From the NCBI RefSeq assembly GCF_000024165.1, contig NC_013194.1, positions 1,116,001 to 1,180,000 of the forward strand: a stretch of DNA of 64,000 bases, given 5' to 3'. The notes beneath the pieces are model-generated. The model saw only the letters and a list, made by a program, of their open reading frames with translations. It did no database searches and had not been told where the DNA came from. The DNA comes from Accumulibacter phosphatis. GTDB lineage: Bacteria; Pseudomonadota; Gammaproteobacteria; Burkholderiales; Rhodocyclaceae. Made by a program: the position numbers and the translations under genes. Numbering within the stretch: position 1 is the first letter of the stretch; each line of letters starts with the position of its first letter. Below, piece after piece: positions 22,130 through 29,648 of the stretch.

Positions 22130-22939
22130 ATGCAATGGTCTGACGCGCTCGGCAAGCCGCACGACCGCTATCCGGGCAGCCCACGGATCGTCTCGCTGGT
22201 GCCGAGCATCACCGAACTAGTGATCGACCTTGGACTCGCCGGTGTTCTCGTCGGCCGCACCGGTTTCTGCGTCCACCCTCGGCAAGCGGTTCGGCGGATA
22301 GCGAAGGTGGGCGGCACCAAAGGTTTCTCGATCGATACGCTGCGGGCGCTGGCGCCGACGCACGTCATCGCGAACATCGACGAGAACCGGCGCGAGGAAG
22401 TCGAGGCGCTGCGCGACTTCGTGCCGCATCTGATCGTGACCCACCCGCTGGCGCCGCGCGACAACCTCGATCTGTACCGGCTGGTCGGCGGCGTCTTCGG
22501 GCGCGAGAGCCAGGCCGCGGATCTGTGCGCCGCCTTCGAGCGCGAATGGGCGGCGACCACCGCCTGGCTCACCGGCGTGCCGCGACAGCGGGTGCTGTAC
22601 CTGATCTGGCGCCAACCCTGGCTCAGCGTTGCCCGCGACACCTACATCTCGCGCATGCTGGCGGCAGCGGGCTGGGACACGCTGCCCGTGCTCAGCAGCG
22701 TCCGCTATCCGGAGGTCGACCTACCCAGCGTGGCCCGCGAAGCCGACATCGTTCTGTTGTCGAGCGAGCCCTACCCGTTTCGTGAAAAACACCGGCGCCA
22801 ACTGCTGGACGAACTGCCGGGCGTGCGCGCGGCGCTGATCGATGGGGAACTGGTCTCCTGGTACGGCACGCGGGCGCTGCACGGGCTGCCGTATCTGCGC
22901 CGCTTGCGGCGCGAGTTGGCCAATTCGCCCGCAACTTGA
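22130..22939 (+). CDS. BtuF-like metal/cobalamin receptor without signal peptide
   Basis: A protein of 269 residues with the helical-backbone metal-receptor fold of BtuF and siderophore-binding proteins: RIVSLVPSITELVIDLGL, GRTGFCVHP, VGGTKGFSIDTLRALAPTHV and YLIWRQPWLSVARDTYIS. Most relatives are periplasmic ABC-transporter receptors, but this one begins MQWSDALGKP and shows no Sec signal or lipobox. Upstream in-frame codons do not supply one either. It may act in the cytoplasm or be a cobalamin-related protein of another kind. No ABC permease or ATPase is adjacent. A link to the B12-dependent nrdJ in this window is only suggestive. Confidence 0.78.
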   Translation: MQWSDALGKPHDRYPGSPRIVSLVPSITELVIDLGLAGVLVGRTGFCVHPRQAVRRIAKVGGTKGFSIDTLRALAPTHVIANIDENRREEVEALRDFVPHLIVTHPLAPRDNLDLYRLVGGVFGRESQAADLCAAFEREWAATTAWLTGVPRQRVLYLIWRQPWLSVARDTYISRMLAAAGWDTLPVLSSVRYPEVDLPSVAREADIVLLSSEPYPFREKHRRQLLDELPGVRAALIDGELVSWYGTRALHGLPYLRRLRRELANSPAT

Positions 22940-22976
22940 CCGGAATCAAGTGCCGCCAGGCCGTCGTGACTATACT
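22936..22976 (+). promoter_or_regulatory. FNR-type class II promoter of ubiUVT
   Basis: TTGACCGGAATCAA at 22936-22949 matches the FNR/Anr consensus TTGAT-N4-ATCAA with one mismatch. TATACT at 22971-22976 is a good -10. With a start point about seven bases after it (near 22983), the centre of the FNR site is at about -40.5, the class II activation position. The expected leader is about 20 bases to the ubiU ATG. The site overlaps the end of the BtuF-like gene. Predicted effect: induction at low oxygen. Confidence 0.78.
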
Positions 22977-23003
22977 GGCGTGCTTCGCTCGACGAGGATT
23001 CCC

Positions 23004-24017
23004 ATGGCACGCCCGACAATCCCTCAACTCGTCTGTCCTGCCGGCAGCCTGCCGGCGCTGCGCGCAGCCGTCGACAACGGCGCCGACGCGGTCTATCTCG
23101 GCTACCGGAATGACACCAACGCCCGCAACTTTGCCGGCCTGAATTTCGATCACAAGGCGATGGTCGAGGGAATTCGCTACGCCCAGTCGCGTCATCGGCA
23201 GGTGTTGATGGCGATCAACACCTTTGCGCAGCCCGGACGTGCCGCTGACTGGCAGCGGGCGGTCGATGGCGCCGCCGATCTCGGTGTCGACGCGGTGATC
23301 CTCGCCGACATCGGTCTGCTCGACTACGCCAGCAAGCGTCACCCGACGCTGCGCCTGCACCTCTCGGTGCAGGGCTCGGCGACCAGCTACGAAGCCGTCA
23401 ACTTCGCCCATCGCGAGTTCGCCGTCCGGCGTGCGGTGCTGCCGCGCGTACTCACTCTGGTGCAGGTGGAAACGGTCATCAGGAACACGCCGGTGGAGAT
23501 CGAAGTCTTCGGTTTCGGCAGCCTGTGCGTGATGAACGAGGGACGCTGCTGGCTGTCGTCGTACGCCACGGGCGAATCACCGAACACCGTCGGCGCGTGT
23601 TCGCCGGCGAAGTACGTGCAGTGGGAACGCTCGCCGGGACAGATGACGACGCGCCTGAACGGCATCGTCATCGACTGTTTCGGCGACGACGAACCGGCCG
23701 GGTATCCGACCCTGTGCAAGGGCCGCTTCGCGGTCGATGGCGAGACCTACTACGCGCTCGAAGAGCCGACCAGTCTCAACGTGCTGGAAATCCTGCCGGC
23801 GATCGCCGCAGCCGGCGTCGCGGCAATCAAGGTCGAGGGGCGTCAACGCAGCCCGACCTACGTCGCGCAAGTGACGCGTACCCTGCGCGCCGCGCTCGAC
23901 GCGCTGGCCCGCGATGGTCAGCGTTTTCACGTCCGTCCGGCCTGGCAGGCCGAACTGGCCAAGGTCTCCGAGGGGAGCCAGGTGACGCTCGGTGCCTACA
24001 ACCGGCCATGGCGTTAG
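23004..24017 (+). CDS. ubiU: UbiU, oxygen-independent ubiquinone hydroxylation protein (U32 family)
   Basis: A peptidase-U32-family protein of 337 residues. By established knowledge UbiU and UbiV form a 4Fe-4S heterodimer that hydroxylates ubiquinone precursors without oxygen, using prephenate as oxygen donor. Visible family features are CPAGSLPALRAAVDNGADAV near the N-terminus and conserved Cys residues in FGSLCVMNEGRCWLSSY, VGACSPAKY and YPTLCKGRF, the cluster ligands. IKVEGRQRSPTYV is the U32 signature region. ATG at 23004 with GAGG upstream. First gene of ubiU-ubiV-ubiT behind an FNR-type promoter. Confidence 0.93.
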   Translation: MARPTIPQLVCPAGSLPALRAAVDNGADAVYLGYRNDTNARNFAGLNFDHKAMVEGIRYAQSRHRQVLMAINTFAQPGRAADWQRAVDGAADLGVDAVILADIGLLDYASKRHPTLRLHLSVQGSATSYEAVNFAHREFAVRRAVLPRVLTLVQVETVIRNTPVEIEVFGFGSLCVMNEGRCWLSSYATGESPNTVGACSPAKYVQWERSPGQMTTRLNGIVIDCFGDDEPAGYPTLCKGRFAVDGETYYALEEPTSLNVLEILPAIAAAGVAAIKVEGRQRSPTYVAQVTRTLRAALDALARDGQRFHVRPAWQAELAKVSEGSQVTLGAYNRPWR

Positions 24018-24026
24018 GAGCAAGAT

Positions 24027-24962
24027 ATGAAACTGGCCCTCGGACCGCTGCTCTACTTCTGGCCCAAACACGAGGTTTTCGAGTTCTATGCCGAAATCGC
24101 GCAGAACCCGGCCATCGACATCATCACCATTGGCGAGGTCGTCTGTTCGCGCCGCCAGCAGATTCGCGTGGCCGACTGGCTTGCGCTGGCGCGCGATCTG
24201 GCCGCCGCCGGCAAGGAAGTGGTCGTTGCCGCACAGGCCCTGCTCGAATCGGAAAGTGATCTCAAGTCAGTGCGTCGCCTGGCCGACGAACTTACCGACG
24301 AACTGACCAACATTCCCGGCTGCCGCCTCGAAGTCAACGACCTCGGCGCGGTCGGCATCGCCGCGGGTCGTCCGTTCGTTGCCGGGCCGCACCTGAACAT
24401 CTACAACGAAGCGACGCTGGCTACCTTCTTCCGCTACGGCATGCGGCGCTGGGTACCGCCGCTGGAGGGCGACAGCCGCTTGATCGAGACACTGCATCGC
24501 AGTCGCCCGGCAGGCGTCGAGACCGAAGTCTTTGTCTTCGGCAAACTGCCGCTCGCCTTCTCGGCTCGCTGTTTCACGGCGCGTCGCTACATCCTCAACA
24601 AGGACGACTGCCAGTTCAAGTGCCTCGATCACCCCGAGGGGCTGACGCTGCGCACGCGCACCGGGCAGCCGTTCCTGACCATCAACGGCATTCAGACGAT
24701 GTCGGCGCAGACCTACAATCTCCTGCCGCAAATGCCGGATCTGCTGGACCTGGGCATCGAGGTGGTGCGCATCAGTCCGCAGCCCCAGGCGATGTCGGCG
24801 ATAATTGCCGCTTTCGACGCGGCTCGCCACGCTCGGGCTGTCGATCCGGACACCGCCGGCTGGGCCTCCGAGGGCCTGGTGAACGGCTACTGGTTTGGCG
24901 AAGCCGGCATCGTCCGGCATCCTCCGGCGGTCGCCGCAACAGAGGAAGGAATCGGTACATGA
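24027..24962 (+). CDS. ubiV: UbiV, oxygen-independent ubiquinone hydroxylation protein (U32 family)
   Basis: The partner of UbiU, 311 residues, a second U32 protein. It begins KLALGPLLYFWPKHEVFEFY. Cys ligands for its own 4Fe-4S cluster are seen at VCSRRQQ near the N-terminus and in FSARCFTARRY and DDCQFKCLDHPEG. The ATG at 24027 has TAGGAG upstream, nine bases after the ubiU stop. The stop overlaps the ubiT start (ATGA). The order UVT is U, V, T here, and all three are needed together for anaerobic ubiquinone production in known systems. Confidence 0.93.
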   Translation: MKLALGPLLYFWPKHEVFEFYAEIAQNPAIDIITIGEVVCSRRQQIRVADWLALARDLAAAGKEVVVAAQALLESESDLKSVRRLADELTDELTNIPGCRLEVNDLGAVGIAAGRPFVAGPHLNIYNEATLATFFRYGMRRWVPPLEGDSRLIETLHRSRPAGVETEVFVFGKLPLAFSARCFTARRYILNKDDCQFKCLDHPEGLTLRTRTGQPFLTINGIQTMSAQTYNLLPQMPDLLDLGIEVVRISPQPQAMSAIIAAFDAARHARAVDPDTAGWASEGLVNGYWFGEAGIVRHPPAVAATEEGIGT

Positions 24963-25411
24963 GCCAGCTCTTCGCAATTCCCCGTTTCAGGCTGCCCGGC
25001 CTGGTTTCCACCATTGGCGTGCATCTGCCGCAATGGCCGCACTCCCTGGCCCTGGCGACGGCGTTGAACGCTGCCGCCAAGGTCGGCCTGCTGCCGGAAG
25101 ACAGCCTGGCGCAACTTGAAGGGCGAAGTTTCGTCGTCGAGGTCGTCGACGCCGGCGGGCAGGCCTGTTTCACCTATCGCCGTGGTCTGTTTCGGCCGCT
25201 CTTCAGATTGCCGGACGCCCCCGATCTGTCGTTTCGCGCCAACCTGTCTGCTTTTCTGCAATTGCTCGCTCGTCAGGAGGACCCGGACACCCTGTTCTTC
25301 AACCGCGATCTGTCGATCACTGGTGACACCGAACTCGGCCTGCTGGTCAAGAACATGCTCGATGCCGTCGAGTGGCCGCAACTGCCGAGATTGCCCAGCC
25401 TGCGCTACTAG
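24959..25411 (+). CDS. ubiT: UbiT, SCP2-domain ubiquinone biosynthesis accessory protein
   Basis: A protein of 150 residues whose ATG overlaps the ubiV stop codon. It contains an SCP2/sterol-carrier lipid-binding fold (LSFRANLSAFLQLLARQEDP, DTLFFNRDLSITGDTELGLL). UbiT is the anaerobic counterpart of UbiJ, which binds the prenyl tail of ubiquinone intermediates. Length and gene order agree with that assignment. With UbiB also present in the window, the organism should make ubiquinone both with and without oxygen. Confidence 0.9.
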   Translation: MSQLFAIPRFRLPGLVSTIGVHLPQWPHSLALATALNAAAKVGLLPEDSLAQLEGRSFVVEVVDAGGQACFTYRRGLFRPLFRLPDAPDLSFRANLSAFLQLLARQEDPDTLFFNRDLSITGDTELGLLVKNMLDAVEWPQLPRLPSLRY

Positions 25412-25449
25412 GCCGCTGCGACTCGGGATACGCGAAGGCAGACGTCAGC

Positions 25450-26463
25450 ATGCGGCCGCAGGCATCGGCCAGCCGCGCACTCGTCGAAGGCGTCGCCTGC
25501 GCGCTCGGCGCCGGCCTGCTCTGGGGGCTGGTCTTCGTCGTTCCGCTGATGCTGCCGGACTATCCGCCGGCCATGCTCTCGTTCGGGCGCTACCTCGGTT
25601 TCGGCGTCATCGCGCTGCTCCTCGCCTTGACCGATCTACCGGGCCTGCGGCGCCTGCAGCGAGATGACTGGCAAATGGCCGGCGAGCTGGCGCTGGTCGG
25701 CAACATCCTCTACTACCTGTTCCTGTCGGCGGCGATCCAGCTTGCCGATGCGCCGTTGCCGACGATGCTGATCGGCACCTTGCCGATCGTCATTGCCATC
25801 GTCTCGAACTTCGGCAGTGAGGCACTGCCGTGGCGGCGTCTGCTCCCTTCGCTGGCAGTGATTGCCCTCGGCATCGCCCTGGTGAACAGTCACGAGATGG
25901 CGCAGCGCGGCGAAGGTCGTAGCGCGCACGACTATGTCGTCGGCGCCCTGCTGGCGCTGGCGGCAGTCGTCGCCTGGACCTGGTACCCGGTGCGCAATTC
26001 GCGCTGGTTGCGCCGGCGACCGGCTCTGGCCTCGGGTACCTGGGCCCTCGCCCAGGGCTTGGCGACGCTGCCCCTGGCTGCCCTCGGGATGGCAGTGGCG
26101 GGCGTCCATGCCGGGGGGGAGAGCGCTTACGACTATCCTCTGGGTCCGCATCCGGGGCGCTACGTCGGCCTGATGCTGACCCTCGGGCTGTGCGCCTCGT
26201 GGCTCGGCACCCTGCTCTGGAACCGCGCCAGCAAGTTGTTGCCGACAGCCCTCACCGGCCAGTTGATCGTCTTCGAAACCCTGGCGGCCTTTGCCTATGC
26301 CTTCATCTGGCGGGGCGCACTGCCGGGCGGCACAGCGCTGGTCGGAATTGCCCTGCTGATCACCGGCGTCGTTCTTGGTGTGCGGGCTTTTCGCCCAGTC
26401 CGGGATTCCCGGCAGGCGGACGTGGGGCGCGAATTGCCAGTGCAGCCTGGGCGCGAGCCATGA
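25450..26463 (+). CDS. EamA/DMT-superfamily transporter
   Basis: An inner-membrane protein of 337 residues with about ten TM helices in two EamA-like halves (from LVEGVACALGAGLLWGLVFV to LVGIALLITGVVLGVRAFRP). The ATG at 25450 was chosen because the first TM helix starts about 15 residues later. DMT transporters of this type export or import small metabolites; the substrate is not predictable. It follows ubiT by 38 bases and its stop overlaps the start of the next gene (ATGA), so it may be read from the ubi promoter. An Arg/Gln-rich tail follows the last helix. Confidence 0.86.
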   Translation: MRPQASASRALVEGVACALGAGLLWGLVFVVPLMLPDYPPAMLSFGRYLGFGVIALLLALTDLPGLRRLQRDDWQMAGELALVGNILYYLFLSAAIQLADAPLPTMLIGTLPIVIAIVSNFGSEALPWRRLLPSLAVIALGIALVNSHEMAQRGEGRSAHDYVVGALLALAAVVAWTWYPVRNSRWLRRRPALASGTWALAQGLATLPLAALGMAVAGVHAGGESAYDYPLGPHPGRYVGLMLTLGLCASWLGTLLWNRASKLLPTALTGQLIVFETLAAFAYAFIWRGALPGGTALVGIALLITGVVLGVRAFRPVRDSRQADVGRELPVQPGREP

Positions 26464-27197
26464 GTTCCATGTCGACAGCGTCGCCGCGATCGTCGTCCGA
26501 AACATCGGCAGAACATCCGCTGCGCGCGCTGCTCTGGGTGCTGGCGCTCATCGTCGTGACCTGGCAGTTGCCGTACGGCCGATCGATTCTCTATCCGTTC
26601 TCGCTGCTGGCAACCTGCGCCCATGAACTCGGGCACGGCCTGACGGCACTGCTCGTCGGCGGCGAGTTCAGCAGCTTCGCCCTCTACGCCGACGGCTCCG
26701 GGCTGGCCTTGTGGCGGGGGACGGGCGGCCGCCTGAGCACCGCGCTCGTGGCCGCCGGCGGTCTGCTGGGCCCGAGCATTGCCGGTAGCCTGCTGATCAT
26801 TCTGGCGCGCTCGGCGCGACAGGCGCGGGCGATGCTCTGGCTCGTTGCCGGCGGTCTGCTCGGCGTCGTCGTCGTGTGGGCGCGCAATCCGTTCGGCGTG
26901 ATCTTCCTCGTCGCCAGCGCGCTGTTTTTCGCCGCGGTCGCCCTGTGGCTGGGCGATCGTGCGGTGACTTTCGTGCTGCGCCTGACCGGCGCTCTGCTGT
27001 GCCTGAGTTGGCTTCAGGACCTGGATTATCTGTTCACGTCCAGCGCCGTCATCGGCGGCATGCGCCACGCCTCCGACACCGCCGTCATTGCGCAGGCGCT
27101 GTGGCTGCCGTACTGGTTCTGGGGCGGCGTCATTGCGCTGACCTCGCTGGCGGTCCTGGCGCTCGGCCTGCGGCTGGCGACGCGTTCCCGGCGGTGA
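26460..27197 (+). CDS. M50-family-like membrane metalloprotease
   Basis: A polytopic membrane protein of 245 residues with the zinc motif HELGH in LLATCAHELGHGLTALLVG (about residues 54-58). Around it are about six TM helices. By family knowledge such M50-like proteins are site-2-type proteases cutting inside membranes; the second metal-binding motif is less clear (DLDYLF near 185 may serve). The start overlaps the stop of the DMT transporter gene. The N-terminal 15 residues are Ser-rich and cytoplasmic. Substrate unknown, and there is no anti-sigma factor nearby. Confidence 0.75.
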   Translation: MSSMSTASPRSSSETSAEHPLRALLWVLALIVVTWQLPYGRSILYPFSLLATCAHELGHGLTALLVGGEFSSFALYADGSGLALWRGTGGRLSTALVAAGGLLGPSIAGSLLIILARSARQARAMLWLVAGGLLGVVVVWARNPFGVIFLVASALFFAAVALWLGDRAVTFVLRLTGALLCLSWLQDLDYLFTSSAVIGGMRHASDTAVIAQALWLPYWFWGGVIALTSLAVLALGLRLATRSRR

Positions 27198-27408
27198 CGA
27201 TCACGGTGGCGTCCGCGCCTCCGGCCGGCCTGCAGGCACTGGCCCCGCGACAGGACATGGCGAGGCCGGCGAGGCCGGCGAGTGGCGCGATGTCCCCGCA
27301 TGTCTTCACTGGTATTAGAATCGTGCCCGTCGAACGCCCCTGCAGCTCGGGTAGCCCGACGACATCGAAACTTTGCTTCGCACCAACATACCAGAGGAGA
27401 AAACTGAA

Positions 27409-27816
27409 ATGACAGTCTCGGTCAAGGATCTACAGGGTGCCACCCCGACGATCAGCGAAAAGCTCAAGGAAGCGGGGATTACCAACAACGAACAACTTCT
27501 TGCTGCGGCCGCCGCTCCGGCCCAGCGGAAGGCGCTCGCCGGTACCTGTGGCTGCGATCCCCGCGTCATCCTCGAGTTGGCCAACCGCGCCGATCTCGCC
27601 CGCATCAAGGGCGTCTCCGGTGTCTATTCGGACCTGCTCGAAAAAGCTGGGGTCGATACGGTCAAGGAACTGGCAACGCGGCGCCCCGACAATCTGCACG
27701 CCAAAATCATCGACACCAACACCAGCGAACAGGTCAGCAAGCAGCCGCCAACGTTGGCCATGGTCGAGTCCTGGGTGCAGCAGGCGAAGGATCTGCCGAA
27801 GACCCTGACCTACTGA
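27409..27816 (+). CDS. DUF4332 helix-hairpin-helix protein
   Basis: A protein of 135 residues from the ATG at 27409, with GAGGAGA upstream. Two helix-hairpin-helix-like repeats are seen: ISEKLKEAGITNNEQLLAAA and YSDLLEKAGVDTVKELATR, separated by LANRADLARIKGVSGV. This is the DUF4332 pattern, resembling DNA-polymerase-type HhH domains. The function of these proteins is unknown; DNA or protein binding is plausible. CGCD contains a Cys pair. It is a single-gene unit ended by a strong hairpin, after a 211-base gap in which I see no gene. Confidence 0.82.
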   Translation: MTVSVKDLQGATPTISEKLKEAGITNNEQLLAAAAAPAQRKALAGTCGCDPRVILELANRADLARIKGVSGVYSDLLEKAGVDTVKELATRRPDNLHAKIIDTNTSEQVSKQPPTLAMVESWVQQAKDLPKTLTY

Positions 27817-27823
27817 GCCTTGA

Positions 27824-27866
27824 CGGATCACAGGGGCACGGCGCGTACGGCCTTGCCCCTGATCCG
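27824..27866. terminator. Strong stem-loop after the DUF4332 gene
   Basis: CGGATCACAGGGGCA pairs with TGCCCCTGATCCG through about 13 base pairs with a two-base bulge; the loop is about 15 bases. It starts eight bases after the stop codon and lies between convergent genes. No T-run follows, so it may work as a bidirectional or factor-assisted terminator, or protect the mRNA 3' end. Confidence 0.5.
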
Positions 27867-27934
27867 GTGAGCCAGCCCGCTCCGGCACGGGTCGGCGACA
27901 ATTCACGATCTGCCGCCGCCGCCACTGGCATCGC

Positions 27935-28285
27935 TTACGGGTTGTCGGTCGCCGGAGGGTCCTCGGCATCCGGATTGATGACCCCGAAGCGGGCCGGGAT
28001 GCGGGTATAGAAGATCCGGATCTGCTCGCGATTGATCAGATCGAAAAGTCGCTGCTCCTCCTCGTCGGTGGCCACGAACTCGACCTCGATGCCGCTGCTC
28101 CCCGCCAGCTCGAAAAACCGGTCTTCGTGCAGCGTGTGGCGCCGCCCGAAACCGCCGATGGCGCGGAACGCCGAGCCGCCGCGAATGCCGAGCCGGTTGC
28201 CCTGGATCAACAGCCACTCCCAGAGAAGAACCCCGTGGTGCGCCTCGGACTCGGTCACATAGAACCGCAGAAATGAGCCTTCCAT
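27935..28285 (-). CDS. DUF190 protein
   Basis: A protein of 116 residues starting at the ATG at 28285 (GAGGAAGG upstream); the longer frame from 28408 has no such site. The sequence EGSFLRFYVTESEAHHGVLL, FRAIGGFGRRHTLHED and IEVEFVATDEEEQRLFDLI is the DUF190 domain, a PII-like ferredoxin fold. These genes are often next to crcB, as here (79 bases downstream on the same strand). The product may modulate the fluoride channel, but the biochemical role is not established. Confidence 0.87.
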   Translation of the reverse strand: MEGSFLRFYVTESEAHHGVLLWEWLLIQGNRLGIRGGSAFRAIGGFGRRHTLHEDRFFELAGSSGIEVEFVATDEEEQRLFDLINREQIRIFYTRIPARFGVINPDAEDPPATDNP

Positions 28286-28364
28286 GCCTTCCTCAGTTGT
28301 TTGCTGCGTCCGTAGCGGTTCGCGCCAGGCGCGCCCGGAACCCGACTGCGTGTTGCCGGGCGTC

Positions 28365-28748
28365 TCATGGCGAACCTCGCGCCCAGAAGACGGTCGCCAG
28401 ACCGGCAAAAGTCATCGCCACCGAACCCACGACATGCGCCGCAACGATGCCGAGCGCCCAGGAAATCCGCCCCTGCTGAAGCAGGATCATCAATTCCGCG
28501 GAGAAGGTCGAGAATGTCGTCAGACCGCCGCAGAACCCGGTAATGATCAACAGGCGCCATTCCGGGGAAAGCGCCGAGAACGAGGTAAAGAAGGCGATGG
28601 CGACGCCGATGACGTAGGCACCGACCAGGTTGGCGACCAGCGTCCCGGGTGGAATCGTCGGGAAGAGACTGTTGAGCCTGATCCCCAGTTGCCAGCGCAA
28701 CAGTGCGCCAAGCGCGGCACCGACCGATATCGCGAGAATCGCTTTCAA
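28365..28748 (-). CDS. crcB: CrcB/Fluc fluoride channel
   Basis: An inner-membrane protein of 127 residues with four TM helices, working as an antiparallel dimer that exports fluoride. Family motifs: GAALGALLRWQLG (N-terminal helix and Arg), PPGTLVANLVGAYVIG (Asn of the pore), GFCGGLTTFSTFSAE (the Phe-box and sodium-site region). It starts with TTG, with AGGA five bases upstream. A 5' leader of about 130 bases contains a candidate fluoride riboswitch. It is followed by the DUF190 gene. Confidence 0.93.
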   Translation of the reverse strand: MKAILAISVGAALGALLRWQLGIRLNSLFPTIPPGTLVANLVGAYVIGVAIAFFTSFSALSPEWRLLIITGFCGGLTTFSTFSAELMILLQQGRISWALGIVAAHVVGSVAMTFAGLATVFWARGSP

Positions 28749-28820
28749 ATATTCCTGCCCCGAAAACGTGTTGCCGCAGCGGACAGGCTGGAAACGAACC
28801 CAGGCAGCACATCCGGCAAC

Positions 28821-28875
28821 CCTGTGGCCGGCGTCGGCCGTACAACGGTGGCTCCAGGAGCAATGGCATCTCCCG
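28821..28875 (-). promoter_or_regulatory. Candidate fluoride (crcB-motif) riboswitch
   Basis: Read on the minus strand, GGAGATGCCATTGCTCC forms the P1 hairpin layout of the crcB motif and resembles the Pseudomonas type (GGAGATGGCATTCCTCC, from memory). A second stem, CCG-TTGTA-CGG, is followed by CCGACGCCGGCCAC in the place of the conserved CTGATG...CTAC segment. The loop GCC can pair with the following GGC, with a compensatory swap relative to the Pseudomonas sequence. The CTGATG-to-CCGACG changes are unusual. It lies about 72 bases before the crcB start. Confidence 0.4.
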
Positions 28876-29099
28876 GCCGCTCAATATAGCATCTGGTCTT
28901 GCCGGCTGAACAGCCGTTGCTCGTCGGATGGATGGTTACCGGGCAGCTCCAGCGCACGGCGAGGAGCCGATGCCGGCGCTGCACGCCAGCGTACACGGAT
29001 CTGAATCCGATCGCTGGTGACCGGCCTGCCTTGGCGGCGAGCGGCCTGGGCCGCTGACACGACTTCTCTGTAAGCCGCAGGCAGGGTTCTGGCCGGCCC

Positions 29100-29615
29100 C
29101 TACACGTCGCGGGTTACGCGCGCCTGCCAGGCGTCGACCCGGGAGGCGCGGCATAGCCCCGTCAGCAGTTCGAAGGCAGCGTCCGCATGGTCTCGCGCGG
29201 CGCGGCTCAAGCCCTCGCCCAGCGCGAAGCGCTCGCCGCGCACACACAACACGAAAGCCGGCGGCGGCGGCTCGCCGATGCGCCGCAGCACGGCGAGCAA
29301 GGCGGCGGGAGGCAAGGCATGCGTGCCGGGGCTGACGACGCCGGCCGCCGCCACTTGGCGAAAGGCGTAAGGCGACGGGGTCTGCTCGCCGGCGTCGATG
29401 AACAGCGCCAGGCGCCGTCCGGTGAGATCGAGGGCATGCTCGACCTGCAACTGGAAGTCGCCGATCAACTCGAAGCCGTCGGCCAGGCCGACCGAATGCA
29501 GCCAGTTCTGCAAGCGTTCGAGGAGCAGGGGTCCGAGTGCGTCGTCGCCGCGACTCGGGTTGCCGCAGGCGAGAACGACCACCGGGGCGGGTGGCATGGC
29601 CGGCACCAGTGACAT
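29100..29615 (-). CDS. hoxW: Hydrogenase maturation protease (HoxW-like)
   Basis: A protein of 171 residues of the HyaD/HoxW endopeptidase family. It cuts the C-terminal extension off the large subunit once nickel is inserted. The nickel-probing motif is VLACGNPSRGDDALGPLL with the conserved Glu/Asp positions of GNxxRGDDG; a second acidic position is in FIDAGEQTP, and a conserved His in VSPGTHALPP. It is the last gene of the minus-strand hox operon, 33 bases after hoxH, so its substrate is HoxH. No hyp nickel-insertion genes are in the window; they must be elsewhere. Confidence 0.9.
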   Translation of the reverse strand: MSLVPAMPPAPVVVLACGNPSRGDDALGPLLLERLQNWLHSVGLADGFELIGDFQLQVEHALDLTGRRLALFIDAGEQTPSPYAFRQVAAAGVVSPGTHALPPAALLAVLRRIGEPPPPAFVLCVRGERFALGEGLSRAARDHADAAFELLTGLCRASRVDAWQARVTRDV

Positions 29616-29648
29616 CAGCGACGCCCTCCTGACCTCGGCATCCGCTGC

